Assembly (NCBI GenBank): GCA_003612285.1
Contig: RAYE01000043.1
Span: 1-51,047, forward strand
Length of the DNA: 51,047 nt
Direction: 5' to 3'
Origin: a bacterium D16-51
Lineage (GTDB): Bacteria > Bacillota > Clostridia > Lachnospirales > Lachnospiraceae
Shown here piece by piece: positions 31,276 through 40,981 of this stretch. Made by a program: the position numbers and the translations under genes. How positions within the stretch are numbered: position 1 is the first letter of the stretch; the number at the start of each line of letters is the position of its first letter. The notes beneath the pieces were generated by a model that saw only the letters and a list, made by a program, of their open reading frames with translations, did no database searches and was not told the DNA's origin.

Positions 31276-34200
31276 TCACCGTTCCCGGTCTTTGTTCCCT
31301 TTCTCCGGCTCCGATTCTTCCTCCTCCGGCTCGCAGTCCAGCACGATATTCTCTTTCTTGTCCATGTCAAGCAGGGCGTTTAATTCCCCCAACCGGGCGG
31401 TCTTTTCCGCCAATTCCTGCTCTTTCGGGAACTCCTTTACCGCCTCTACCTTTGCATTTTCAAGCTGTGCTTTCAAAGTTTCCAGACGCTCCTCGCACCG
31501 GGAGAGGTTATCTCCAAACTTCTCTATCTCATTGTCCAGACGGGTGATGTTCCCGTGGATGTCCGTCCCCAGCGTCACATGGTACGCCCGTTTCCCTTGC
31601 AGGGTGATGACAAATTCCTTGCTGAAGGTGCTGTAAGAAAGCTCCATCGCAAGCCCCCGGTATGCCCCCAACGGAACCGGATCAGGGGAAGTCATGGCTT
31701 TGCAGGCCGCAATAATCGCCTGCCCCGCCTCCTTTTTCTCCCCATAGGTCACGCCGTTTATCTGCATGGGCGGGAACGTGTCACGGTCTGGCGGCGTGTG
31801 CGCCTTCACCTGCTCGATGTCCTGCTGGTACTCCACAATCCACTGGCTGTGCCTTTTAATCTCCATCGGGTAGTGTTTTGTCACCTTATCCTCCATCTCG
31901 TAACGCTGGCTTAGGAAGCTCTGCTTTAAGAGCTGCAGCTTCGACACTTGGATGTCTAAGTCCATCTTTTCCTTTATATACGGGTTCCCGGTGGCAAGTG
32001 CCTTGATTTCCGCATAGGATAACGCCACCTCGTCAATGTCCTCGATGGTGCGTGCCGGGCTTTTGGACGTCATGATCTGGCTGATGAATTTCTGCTTGTT
32101 CTCAATCATCTGATACATATAGGCGTCAAATGTCCCCTCCGTCACATACCGCACGATAAATACTTTCTTGTTCTGGTTGCCCTGCCGGATGGTTCGCCCG
32201 CCCCTCTGTTCCAGATCTCTTGGCCTCCACGGGCAGTCTAAATCATGGCTGGCAATGATTAAATTCTGGACGTTTGTGCCCGCCCCCATCTTAAACGTGC
32301 TGCCCATTAAGATTCGCACGGCTCCCCTGCGTACCTTTGAAAATAACTCTTTTTTCTTCACCTCCGTGTTGGCGTCATGGATAAATTCAATCTCCTGCGG
32401 CGGGATTCCCTTCGCAATCAGCTTATCCCGCACATCATTGTAAACACTGAATGTCCCGTCATTCTTCGGCGTGGAGAGGTCGCAGAACAATAACTGTGTG
32501 AGTTTCTGCTCCTTCCCCTCCTCCCAGAAGCGGTAGACTTCGTTGACGCAGGCGTTGACCTTGCTCTCCGGCTCGTCCGGCAGCATTTCATTGGTGAGCC
32601 GCTGGTCTAACGCCAGCTTGCGCCCGTCGTTGGTGATGAGCAGCATATTGTCCTGCATGGGGTTCACCATGCCGTTGCGCACACGCTCCGCCCGCTCCCC
32701 TAACGTCTGTACCATATCCTTTTGTATCTCGCTGGGCTTCACCGCCACCACCTTGTATTCCGCCTCCGGCACGGGCAGGTTCAGCATGTCGGCGGTCTGG
32801 ATGTCCGCCACTTCCCGGAACATCATCATAAGCTCCGGCAGGTTGTAGAACTTTGCAAACCTCGTTTTCATCCGGTAGCCGCTGCCCTCCGGGGCTAATT
32901 CTATGGCAGAAACGGTTTCCCCGAAGGTGGACGCCCATGCGTCAAAATGCTGCAAATGGTTCCGCACAAGGGTGTTGTACTGCAAATACCGCTGCATGGT
33001 GTAAAGCTCCACCATTGAGTTGCTCACGGGGGTTCCGGTGGCAAATATCACGCCTTTCCCGCCCGTCATCCCGTCCAGATAGCGGCATTTCATGAACATG
33101 TCGGACGATTTCTGCGCCTCCGTCTGTGCGATGCCTCCCACGTTCCGCATTTTTGTGTAAAGGTAGAGGTTTTTGTAGCCGTCCGCCTCGTCCACGAACA
33201 GGCGGTCAATGCCCAATTCCTCAAAGAAAACAACATCGTCTTTCCGGCTCTGGTCGTTGAGTTTTGACAGCTTCGCTTGCAGGGATTTCTTCGATTTCTC
33301 CATCTGCTTGATGGTGAACCTGCTCCCGCCGTTCCGTTTCGCCTCCGCAATCCCGTCTATGATTTCCTCGATCTGCTCCTCCAGCATACGCTGCTGGCGT
33401 TCCAGACTCAGCGGGATTTTCTCGAACTGGCTGTGCCCGATAATCACTGCGTCAATGTCGCTGGTCGCAATCCTCGCACAGAATTTCTTCCGGTTCTTCG
33501 TTTCAAAATCCTTTTTGGTTGCCACAAGCAGGTTGGCGGCAGGGTATAACTGGAGCCACTCAGCAGCGAACTGCTCTATGATATGGTTCGGCACCACAAT
33601 CATGGATTTATTGCAAAGCCCTAACCGTTTGCACTCCATCGCCGCTGCAACCATCGTATAAGTTTTCCCGGCTCCCACCACATAGGCAAGCAGGCTGTTC
33701 CCCCCGTAAATGATGCGGGCAGCCCCGTTTTTCTGGTGCTGGCGCAACTGAATCTCCGGGTTCATGCCGTAAAAATTCAAATGGCTCCCGTCATATTCCC
33801 TCGGTCGGATGGCATTGAAATTTTCATTATAATACGCCGTCAACCTCTGCCTGCGCTCCGGGTTCTGCCAGATCCAGTCCTGGAATGCCTGCTTGATCAA
33901 GTCCTGCTTGCCCTGCGCTATGGCGGTTTCCTCTTTGTTTAAGACTGCTTTTTTCTTCCCGTCCTCGGTGGGGATATAGTCGTACACACGGGTATCACGC
34001 AGGTTTAACGTATCCTCAATAATCTTATAGGCGTTGACACGGTGCGTCCCGTATGCGTTGTTTGCCTTCGGGTTCCCCTTGTCGTTGCTCTTTCCCTCGA
34101 TGTTCCACTCCCCCGTAAACTTGGAGAAATGGATTTTGATATTCCATCGGCTGTAATTCGGCGTGTCCAGTAGCTGGAACATAAATTCCGAAACATCGCT

Positions 34201-37200
34201 GATGGGAATCCATGTGGCTCCCAGCCGCACACTGATTTCCGATGCAGTCAAGTCCTTCGGCTGTACCTTTTCCAGTGCCTCCACATTGATTTGATAGGCT
34301 TCGGACGCTGCCGCCGCCAGCTTCGCTTCCTTCAGTTTCTCCCGGACATTGCCGGATAAATATTCATCTTCCGAAACAAACTCCGGCTCCCCTCCCGCCA
34401 CATCTGGCAGGCGGAAAATCACGCCGGAAAGCTCCCGCTCAATCTCCTCCGCACTTTTCCCGGTAAGGGAACACATATAATCCATATCGACTCTGGCTTT
34501 TTCTGACAGGGAGAGCGACAACGCTTCGCTGGCCGTGTCCACCTTTGTCACCGCCTGATGCGGCTTGATAGTGCGCTTGTGGAACATATCGGCTTTCCGT
34601 GCGTGTACGCCGTCCTCCGCCACAACCTCCAGTGAACAGAGCAGCGGGTAGCTGTTATCGTCCGAAAACACCATGCTGTTCGCCCTGGCATTGAGTATCC
34701 CGTACTTCTTCTGGAACGTGTCATAGAGCTGGTTTAACTTCCCCTGCTGTCCCTCGATGACCGTATCGGCATACCCTTCCGTCTGGTAGGCAATCAGCTC
34801 CCGCACACAGTCACGGATGGCTACCATGCCTTTTACCCGGTTTGCGGCGGTCACGGACAGCTCCACGGGCTTCATGCGGCTGTTCTCCTGGTAGTAGATT
34901 TTCCCGTCATATACGGTAAAGGAGAAGTTGGCAACGGACGGATCAGCGGGGATGCTGTTATCTTCCTCCTCCACCAATTCGTCCGCTTCATGCTCTGCAA
35001 TCTCCGCCTGAATGTTTTCCACCGCTTCTGCAAGCAGGCTTTCAAGGCTCATGTTCTCATACGGGCGGCAGGTGCTATCCATGCCGTACTGCGTACTCTC
35101 CATCACCATCTCGCCCAATACCATCTCCGGGTGTTCCACAAAATAGCGGTTCTGCGTAATGCCGTTTTCGTCAACGTCAAGGTATAACCAGTCCGGCTCC
35201 GCCTCCACCATGCGGTCACGTTTCTGCAAAAATAAAATGTCAGAAGTGACTTCCGTCCCCGCATTTTTCTTGAACGTATCGTTTGGCAGGCGTATCGCCC
35301 CCAAAAGCTCCGCCCGCTGTGCGATATATCTGCGTATCGCCGGGTTCTTCTTGTCCATCGTCCCCGATGACGTGATGAACGCAATCACGCCGCCCGGCCT
35401 GACTTTATCCAGCGTCTTTGCAAAAAAGTAGTCATGCACAAGGAAGTTATTTTTGTCATACCGCCTGTCGGATAATTTAAACTGGCCGAATGGGACGTTG
35501 CCGATTGCCACGTCAAAAAAGCTGTCCGGCAGCTCCGCCTCCTCGTACCCCTGCACGGCAACCGTGGATTTCTGGTAAAGCTGCCCCGCAATCCTGCCTG
35601 ATATGCTGTCAACCTCCACGCCGTATATCTTGCAGTCGGAAAGGCTCTCCGGCTTCATGCCCATGAAATTCCCTACCGCACAGGACGGCTCTAAGATGTT
35701 GCCGGATTTCAAGCCCATGTTCTCCAACGCCTGATACATGGCACGGATGACAACGGGCGGCGTGTAAAATGCCGTTAAGGTTGACTGCCTTGCGGCGGCG
35801 TATTCCTCCGGCGTCAATACCGTTTTCAGTTCAAGGTATTCATAGCCCCATGCGGATTTGGTTTCGTCAAATGCGTCTGCCAGCCCTCCCCAGCCCACAT
35901 ACTTTGCTAAGATTTCCTGTTCTTCCGGTGTCGCATACCTGTCCTCGTCCTCGCACTTTTTCAGAATCTGGATGGCGGCGATGTTCGCCCTAAACTTCTC
36001 TTTTGGCGTCCCATATCCTAACTCATCGTTGGTAATCCTAAACTGGCTCCGCTGCTCCTGCGGGATTTCCGGGTGCAGGTCAAAGCCCCGTATCCTGCCT
36101 GCCGGCTTTTTCTTCTCCCACGCTGGCGCGAGGTCTGCCTGTTCACTGCCCTCCTTTTCCAGTGTGTCAACCTGCACTCCGCTTTCTTTTTGTGCTGAGT
36201 CTTTCTGCCCCTGAATTAAGTCAAAAACAAGCTGGATTGGATCGCTGCGGAAAACCGGGAATCCTGTGCCACTCTGAAATGTGAGGTCTTTTAAGCTGAC
36301 AGTTCCATGTTCCATATCCACGCTGTCAACGGAGAACCTTCTGTCATCTATTACTATCTCTGTACCGATTGGGATGTCGCTTTCCGATAGCTGTTTTTCC
36401 TCTTTTTCCGCATTGGGGGAGTCGGTTCCCTGCCCGCCCCCTGCGGGAAGGGGTTCCATGTTTTTCTTTTCGGCTGGTGGCTCCGGCAATGGCCGTCTGA
36501 TTTTCAGATGGTCATTTGCCGGGTTTTCACGCAATTTACGGTCAAATTCCTCACGGGGCATATCTTTCGTGAAAAGCGGGTAGGTGAGGTCATGCAATAC
36601 CACCATTCTGTCGGTCATGGTGAGGATTTCATATTTCTCCATGCCGATATACACCACGGTTTCCGGCTGAAGGTCATAGGGCGGGTTCATCGCTGGCAGC
36701 GCCTGCACTTCCTCTATCAGCCCCGCAAGCTCCTGATACGCCTCCACATCCGGCTCCGTTGTCTGCTGGACGCTGATAAGGTAGTCTAAGATCGCCATGA
36801 CTTCATCCGGGCTTGAGAGCTGCTTTTCAATCTGTGCTATCGTTTCCTGCTCGGATTCCCCCTGCTCTATATTCGCCTCATACGCCCGCAGGTCGGTTTC
36901 CTTATACAGTTCGTTGAGCCTTTTCGCAAGGCTGTCCGGCTCCTCCTTTTTCCCCTCCGATGGCTGTGGCGGCTCCGGTTCCGGCAGGGGCGGGGTTTCT
37001 GTTTCGGCTGGTATGGGCGAAATTAAACTGAATTTCCCGTCCCGGTAGTCCGCAAGGTCACGGTACACCTTCTGCATGAATTTATAACGGTTGTCAAAAT
37101 CTGCGGTATTGTTCAGCACTTCCTCCATTACGCTTAAGATTTCTTCCACACGCTCCGGGCTGTCAATCTGCGGGCGGATTGCCTTCACGCCTGCATGGTA

Positions 37201-39390
37201 CTCCGAACCAGCCGGGTACGGGCGCACCACTTCCTCCGGCTGGTTGCGATAGAAATGATAGATTTCCGCCACAAGGACGCTCTTTTCATACTCCGGCAGG
37301 TACTCCATTTCTTTCTCTGTCATATACCGCCCTGCGGCAATCAGCTCGTCAATGCGCTTCGCAACCTTCCCCCATTTCAGAAGGACTTCCGTTTCGCCCT
37401 TTGTGATCCGCATCCCCTCGCTGCTGGCAAGCATGTCAATCCCGGTTCCTGCAATGACCGGGTAAGCGCCGACAAAGCCATACGCATCTTTCAGATAGTC
37501 CGCCTTCTGCTGGTTGGTACGGTCTTTCAGGAAATAGACATAAATGCCGTATTTCCCCGGCTTCACATAGGTGCTGGACTTAATGACGGTATCAATGATT
37601 TCCTGCGAAAAAGAAAAAGCAGAGGTCTTTTCCTCTGCCAAATCTCCCAGCAGGCTAAGCTGCCCCTCCACGGTCGGGAGCGGGTTCATCTTGTCTTTCA
37701 GCTCCCCCAAAAGGCGCATACCCTCAAAGTACCCTGCGATTACGCCCCAGTCATAATAAGCCTGTGAAGTGCGGGAAGTATAACTCCCCTCCCACATATG
37801 AAGCACGTTCTGGTAGGTCTTGTAGCCTGCAAGCCGCCCGTCCTCCAGCGTAATCTCCGTCTGCTCATTATTAAATATACTTTTGATATATTCCGTCCGT
37901 TCTTTCTTATCCTCATGGCTTTCAAAAAACGCCCGGATTTCCTCTTTATTTGCTTTTAAATGCGGGGCAGACAAAAGCAGCGATTTGATGTCCTCATCCT
38001 TATGGAAAAAAGGAAAAGAGCTGTCCTCGCTGCGTCTGTCGTGCCATTCTAAAATTTCCGCAGGCTTATCCTCTGTCTGCAAACCACCGTCCGCCTGCGG
38101 CTCCGGTTCCTGTGCCTCCGGCACACCATCTGCCGACAAACCGCCTTCCTGCTGCGGCTCCGGTTCTTCGGACGTTAAGCGTAAACCAGTTCGCTCATCA
38201 CGATTTCCTCCGCCGCCTGCCGGATGTTGTTCATCAACTGGAGCCACATCATCTGGTCTTTCGCTTTCAGTTCCTCCGTCACCTCCTGCGACTTCGCCAT
38301 CTCCGACACGATCTGCTCCATCCTGCCCTGCGCCTCCTCCTGCGTTTCCTTCAGGTGCTGGTTCAGCTTCCCTTGTGTCAGCAGGCTTAAGAATATCCCG
38401 TAATGCTGCTCCTTCAGGTAATTCCGGCGCAGTGAGCCGTACTTCCCAACGTGTGTTTCCGGTTCGTCCGGCACGGTGATGTCCGGCAGAAGGTATTCGC
38501 CCTGTCTGCTGTAAGCTATCTCTCTCATCATCAAAACCCCTTTCCGAAGTGCTGTTTTTTTCTTTCTCGCTTACATTATACTGTTCCGCATTTTTCCCTG
38601 CAAATGTGCGGTTCTTTCTTTTTTCCTCCTTTTGCAGTTTCAGGATGGTGTCGGAGATTTCCCCCAACGCCATTTCCGCCACGTCGCTGGTGGCTGTGCC
38701 GAAGATGTTCACAAGCTCCGGCGTGTTGAAGTCCGTGATATTCCGGAAATCGTCTTTGTCCAGATACGTTTCCGTATCTATGCCGCACCGCACCATCACC
38801 ATGTAGGCAATGCTGCTTGACAACAGGCTCTTTGCCTGCACCTCCACGCTGTACTCGTCCAGCCCCTCTAAAAAGCTGCCCTTTCGGTAATCCAATATAT
38901 CCTTTAAATAGTCTGCGATGTTGTCATCGGCTGCGTTCCCCGCCGCCTCCAGTATCGTCCCTGCAAAGTCTAACATTTCCCCTGACACGCCGAAGGCGTT
39001 TGCAAGGGTTTCCTGCACGTCCTGCCTGTATTTCTCCCCTACCTCCCACAAAGGCACGGGGCGCACCAGCCGGCGGTAGCGTCCCTCCTGCGTATCGGAG
39101 ATGTCAAAGTAGTGTTTCAGGCGCATGGTTTTCGCATTTTTGTCGATGACCGCAATCCCTTTGGAATCCCGCTTCACCCAACGCCCAAACTTCCGGTTCC
39201 AGTCCTCCATCTGCAAGACTGCGGCAGCGTCGGGACGCTGCACATGGACTAAGAGCTGCTCGTCAAAGGGCAGGCGGTAATTGCGGCAGGCTGATTTCAG
39301 GAACGCCATCCAGTTTTCCGGCGTTGCCGTCACTTCCTTTACGGCTTCTGCGTACAGCTCCGTGATAACGTCAAATCTCTTTTTTGCCAA
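31276..39390 (-). CDS. Giant N6-DNA-methylase-like / SNF2 helicase fusion (LtrC/DarB-like)
   Basis: Protein of 2704 residues starting at TTG with CAGGTG upstream. Residues 1-170 are ArdC-like (TPENWMAFLKSACRNYRLPF; DEQLLVHVQRPDAAAVLQME). About 285-410 is a low-complexity linker that overlaps tnpV in another frame. The methylase domain follows: ILEPSCAVGNFMGM near 1233 (SAM motif I) and FDVAIGNVPFGQFKLSD near 1297, where NPPF/Y is expected but NVPF is seen. The helicase has VVGAGKTYTM near 1905, FVDEADGYKN near 2067 and RGGRTIRQGNQNKK near 2398. Such proteins of conjugative elements and phage P1 (DarB) are thought to protect transferred DNA against restriction. Whether the NVPF motif still methylates is open. 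Confidence 0.93.
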   Translation of the reverse strand: MAKKRFDVITELYAEAVKEVTATPENWMAFLKSACRNYRLPFDEQLLVHVQRPDAAAVLQMEDWNRKFGRWVKRDSKGIAVIDKNAKTMRLKHYFDISDTQEGRYRRLVRPVPLWEVGEKYRQDVQETLANAFGVSGEMLDFAGTILEAAGNAADDNIADYLKDILDYRKGSFLEGLDEYSVEVQAKSLLSSSIAYMVMVRCGIDTETYLDKDDFRNITDFNTPELVNIFGTATSDVAEMALGEISDTILKLQKEEKRKNRTFAGKNAEQYNVSEKEKNSTSERGFDDERDSLQQTGRIPSAGHHRAGRTGNTRWEVRLTAPELPEGAALRDILKPADTREAEPAPEGNAGGGAGQDGADRVGDGEVAGGDGGTESERPDDVAPVDEQHPAGGGGNRDERTGLRLTSEEPEPQQEGGLSADGVPEAQEPEPQADGGLQTEDKPAEILEWHDRRSEDSSFPFFHKDEDIKSLLLSAPHLKANKEEIRAFFESHEDKKERTEYIKSIFNNEQTEITLEDGRLAGYKTYQNVLHMWEGSYTSRTSQAYYDWGVIAGYFEGMRLLGELKDKMNPLPTVEGQLSLLGDLAEEKTSAFSFSQEIIDTVIKSSTYVKPGKYGIYVYFLKDRTNQQKADYLKDAYGFVGAYPVIAGTGIDMLASSEGMRITKGETEVLLKWGKVAKRIDELIAAGRYMTEKEMEYLPEYEKSVLVAEIYHFYRNQPEEVVRPYPAGSEYHAGVKAIRPQIDSPERVEEILSVMEEVLNNTADFDNRYKFMQKVYRDLADYRDGKFSLISPIPAETETPPLPEPEPPQPSEGKKEEPDSLAKRLNELYKETDLRAYEANIEQGESEQETIAQIEKQLSSPDEVMAILDYLISVQQTTEPDVEAYQELAGLIEEVQALPAMNPPYDLQPETVVYIGMEKYEILTMTDRMVVLHDLTYPLFTKDMPREEFDRKLRENPANDHLKIRRPLPEPPAEKKNMEPLPAGGGQGTDSPNAEKEEKQLSESDIPIGTEIVIDDRRFSVDSVDMEHGTVSLKDLTFQSGTGFPVFRSDPIQLVFDLIQGQKDSAQKESGVQVDTLEKEGSEQADLAPAWEKKKPAGRIRGFDLHPEIPQEQRSQFRITNDELGYGTPKEKFRANIAAIQILKKCEDEDRYATPEEQEILAKYVGWGGLADAFDETKSAWGYEYLELKTVLTPEEYAAARQSTLTAFYTPPVVIRAMYQALENMGLKSGNILEPSCAVGNFMGMKPESLSDCKIYGVEVDSISGRIAGQLYQKSTVAVQGYEEAELPDSFFDVAIGNVPFGQFKLSDRRYDKNNFLVHDYFFAKTLDKVRPGGVIAFITSSGTMDKKNPAIRRYIAQRAELLGAIRLPNDTFKKNAGTEVTSDILFLQKRDRMVEAEPDWLYLDVDENGITQNRYFVEHPEMVLGEMVMESTQYGMDSTCRPYENMSLESLLAEAVENIQAEIAEHEADELVEEEDNSIPADPSVANFSFTVYDGKIYYQENSRMKPVELSVTAANRVKGMVAIRDCVRELIAYQTEGYADTVIEGQQGKLNQLYDTFQKKYGILNARANSMVFSDDNSYPLLCSLEVVAEDGVHARKADMFHKRTIKPHQAVTKVDTASEALSLSLSEKARVDMDYMCSLTGKSAEEIERELSGVIFRLPDVAGGEPEFVSEDEYLSGNVREKLKEAKLAAAASEAYQINVEALEKVQPKDLTASEISVRLGATWIPISDVSEFMFQLLDTPNYSRWNIKIHFSKFTGEWNIEGKSNDKGNPKANNAYGTHRVNAYKIIEDTLNLRDTRVYDYIPTEDGKKKAVLNKEETAIAQGKQDLIKQAFQDWIWQNPERRQRLTAYYNENFNAIRPREYDGSHLNFYGMNPEIQLRQHQKNGAARIIYGGNSLLAYVVGAGKTYTMVAAAMECKRLGLCNKSMIVVPNHIIEQFAAEWLQLYPAANLLVATKKDFETKNRKKFCARIATSDIDAVIIGHSQFEKIPLSLERQQRMLEEQIEEIIDGIAEAKRNGGSRFTIKQMEKSKKSLQAKLSKLNDQSRKDDVVFFEELGIDRLFVDEADGYKNLYLYTKMRNVGGIAQTEAQKSSDMFMKCRYLDGMTGGKGVIFATGTPVSNSMVELYTMQRYLQYNTLVRNHLQHFDAWASTFGETVSAIELAPEGSGYRMKTRFAKFYNLPELMMMFREVADIQTADMLNLPVPEAEYKVVAVKPSEIQKDMVQTLGERAERVRNGMVNPMQDNMLLITNDGRKLALDQRLTNEMLPDEPESKVNACVNEVYRFWEEGKEQKLTQLLFCDLSTPKNDGTFSVYNDVRDKLIAKGIPPQEIEFIHDANTEVKKKELFSKVRRGAVRILMGSTFKMGAGTNVQNLIIASHDLDCPWRPRDLEQRGGRTIRQGNQNKKVFIVRYVTEGTFDAYMYQMIENKQKFISQIMTSKSPARTIEDIDEVALSYAEIKALATGNPYIKEKMDLDIQVSKLQLLKQSFLSQRYEMEDKVTKHYPMEIKRHSQWIVEYQQDIEQVKAHTPPDRDTFPPMQINGVTYGEKKEAGQAIIAACKAMTSPDPVPLGAYRGLAMELSYSTFSKEFVITLQGKRAYHVTLGTDIHGNITRLDNEIEKFGDNLSRCEERLETLKAQLENAKVEAVKEFPKEQELAEKTARLGELNALLDMDKKENIVLDCEPEEEESEPEKGNKDRER
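38175..38531 (-). CDS. tnpV: TnpV-like protein nested in another frame of the methylase/helicase gene
   Basis: A 118-residue frame inside the giant gene, same strand but shifted frame. It reads REIAYSRQGEYLLPDITVPD, VGKYGSLRRNYLKEQHYGIF, LNQHLKETQEEAQGRMEQIV, EMAKSQEVTEELKAKDQMMW and MNNIRQAAEEIV, a clear match to the TnpV family of Tn4451-type elements. AAAGGGG lies 5 bases before the ATG. In the giant protein the same bases encode a Gly/Glu/Pro-rich linker without structure, so the real protein in this stretch is likely TnpV. Function of TnpV is not established. Confidence 0.8.
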   Translation of the reverse strand: MMREIAYSRQGEYLLPDITVPDEPETHVGKYGSLRRNYLKEQHYGIFLSLLTQGKLNQHLKETQEEAQGRMEQIVSEMAKSQEVTEELKAKDQMMWLQLMNNIRQAAEEIVMSELVYA

Positions 39391-39412
39391 TGTGTTTTCA
39401 CCTGCCTCTCCG

Positions 39413-39622
39413 CTATACCTCGCCGCCGCCCAAAAACGTGATGACCTTGTTTGCTTTCACCGCTTTCTGAATCCCGTTTATCATCACAATCTCCGCCACG
39501 GAAATGCCCGGCAGTGCAAGGATGTCGTCCATCGTCATGGCAAGGATTGCCTTTTCATCTCCAAACCCTGCCTCCATCAGCTTTGAGAGGGAGCGGACAT
39601 ATTTATTGTTCATCTGCGCCAT
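39413..39622 (-). CDS. Small conserved ICE protein with HhH-like sequence
   Basis: Protein of 69 residues. The part MTMDDILALPGISVAEIVMI resembles a helix-hairpin-helix DNA-binding motif (LPGIS turn). It lies 22 bases upstream of the methylase/helicase start, in one operon, with AAAGGTAGG before the ATG. A DNA-binding helper of the large protein is plausible; not proven. Confidence 0.7.
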   Translation of the reverse strand: MAQMNNKYVRSLSKLMEAGFGDEKAILAMTMDDILALPGISVAEIVMINGIQKAVKANKVITFLGGGEV

Positions 39623-39630
39623 AAATTTAC

Positions 39631-40308
39631 CTACCTTTCCTTATTTTTCTGCGGCTCCGCCTGCACTGGCTCATAGGTTGCCCCGCTCTGCTCCATGCGC
39701 TCGGCAAACTCGCAGATATGGTATAAGTTGCTGCCAATCTCGCTGTGGCACTCGTCAATGAACCTGCAAACCCGCACATTCTTCTCGCCCCACCCGGTCG
39801 TAATGAGAATCTTTTCCCCGTCCGGGATGCGGAACAGCTCTTTATAATGCGGGTCAATGAAGCGGATTCCCTGCCTTGCCTTTTTCATATGGCTGTCCAG
39901 CCATTCCTTTACATAGCAGAAGCAGTAAAAGTTATAATCCCCCTTTATGGGGTTGCACCGTATCAGATAGGCGTGTTTCTCCGTGTCCACACGGAAGCCG
40001 TACTCCGTGCCGCAATTTCCCGGAAATCCGCTGTCCGGGAACTTCCCCGCATAGGCGCTCATCTGGCTCCTGCCCTCCAAAAGCCCGTACTCTTTTGAGC
40101 GCAGGGCGTTAATCACATCGTCAAACTCCGCCTGAAATTCCTCCGTTTTCAGCGACTGCCTATGGTCGTTCCATGTGGTGTGAAATTCATTCCCCCGGCT
40201 CCCAAAATCGCCACGGAGATACCCGATGCTCCCGGTCTGCCCCTGAATCTGCATACTCTGTCGGTAAGTGTATTTCTGTTCCTCCTGTGCCATTGCCCGG
40301 ATTTCCAT
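39631..40308 (-). CDS. Conserved ICE protein of unknown function (225 residues)
   Basis: Soluble protein without recognised catalytic motif. Marked segments: SIGYLRGDFGSRGNEFHTTW, LRSKEYGLLEGRSQMSAYAG, YLIRCNPIKGDYNFYCFCYV, EKILITTGWGEKNVRVCRFI. It is one of a chain of closely packed genes (40982 to 39413) that precede the methylase/helicase, and is probably backbone rather than cargo judging by base composition. GGGAGG precedes the ATG. Confidence 0.7.
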   Translation of the reverse strand: MEIRAMAQEEQKYTYRQSMQIQGQTGSIGYLRGDFGSRGNEFHTTWNDHRQSLKTEEFQAEFDDVINALRSKEYGLLEGRSQMSAYAGKFPDSGFPGNCGTEYGFRVDTEKHAYLIRCNPIKGDYNFYCFCYVKEWLDSHMKKARQGIRFIDPHYKELFRIPDGEKILITTGWGEKNVRVCRFIDECHSEIGSNLYHICEFAERMEQSGATYEPVQAEPQKNKER

Positions 40309-40309
40309 G

Positions 40310-40981
40310 TCAGCGTTCCTCCCTTCCGCCCGCTTTTTTCTGTTTGTGGGAAACGTCCTTTAAATACTCCCCATAATCCACTGCGTCACGCAGCACGTCC
40401 TCTACGGATTTGTAACGGTCATCCCGCAGGTTCTTCTCCACCCATTCATACACCCGGCAGTCGGCATGGAACACCGCCTTTGCAACCTCATTCACCATGC
40501 GGAGCGAATTGTCATCCCGAAACAGCCGCACCAGTGCGTCCGCCACTTTCCCATCGCCATTGTGCAGCTGCACCTTAATGTCTGAATATCCTTTGATATA
40601 GACCTTTTCCGGTGGCTGCGTGATTCCAATGCTCCCCAGCACGTCCGCCAATTCCCGTGTCGGAAACTGGATCACTGCGCTGCTGTCCCCGTATGTTACG
40701 GTCGCTGCCAGATGGTAGCCGCTGTCCGGGTTCCTCTGCGCCGCTTTTTCCTCCTTCTGCTCCAGATACAAAACCTCGTCCATTGCCCGCTGGCACAAAT
40801 CCTTTGTCGCTTTTAAAAGGCTGTCCGTATAATGCCCCCAAAAGTAATCCGTCTGCCCCTTGCACTCCCATGTGACAAAGGAATTGGGGTTTTTCATATT
40901 TACGCCCAAAACAAACTCCGCATTTCCCACGGGGATGGATGTCGTGATGACAAACCCCGCATTGGTTCTGAAACTGTCCAT
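40310..40981 (-). CDS. Conserved ICE protein of unknown function (223 residues)
   Basis: Soluble protein; segments such as NAEFVLGVNMKNPNSFVTWE and YFWGHYTDSLLKATKDLCQR in the first half, and VYIKGYSDIKVQLHNGDGKV in the second. The C-terminal 80 residues look like a helical domain similar in feel to small antirestriction or regulatory proteins, but I cannot assign a family. It begins directly at the stop of the previous gene and ends one base before the next. Confidence 0.68.
   Translation of the reverse strand: MDSFRTNAGFVITTSIPVGNAEFVLGVNMKNPNSFVTWECKGQTDYFWGHYTDSLLKATKDLCQRAMDEVLYLEQKEEKAAQRNPDSGYHLAATVTYGDSSAVIQFPTRELADVLGSIGITQPPEKVYIKGYSDIKVQLHNGDGKVADALVRLFRDDNSLRMVNEVAKAVFHADCRVYEWVEKNLRDDRYKSVEDVLRDAVDYGEYLKDVSHKQKKAGGREER

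Noticed and set aside
32588-32938. Alternate minus frame in the helicase region (Gly/Arg-rich)
   Set aside because: Low-complexity alternative frame of a conserved helicase domain; no family match, unlike the TnpV case.
38175-38531. Treating the TnpV frame as a shadow of the giant gene
   Set aside because: Rejected as a shadow because the protein matches a known family along its whole length and has a ribosome site, while the host frame is low complexity here.
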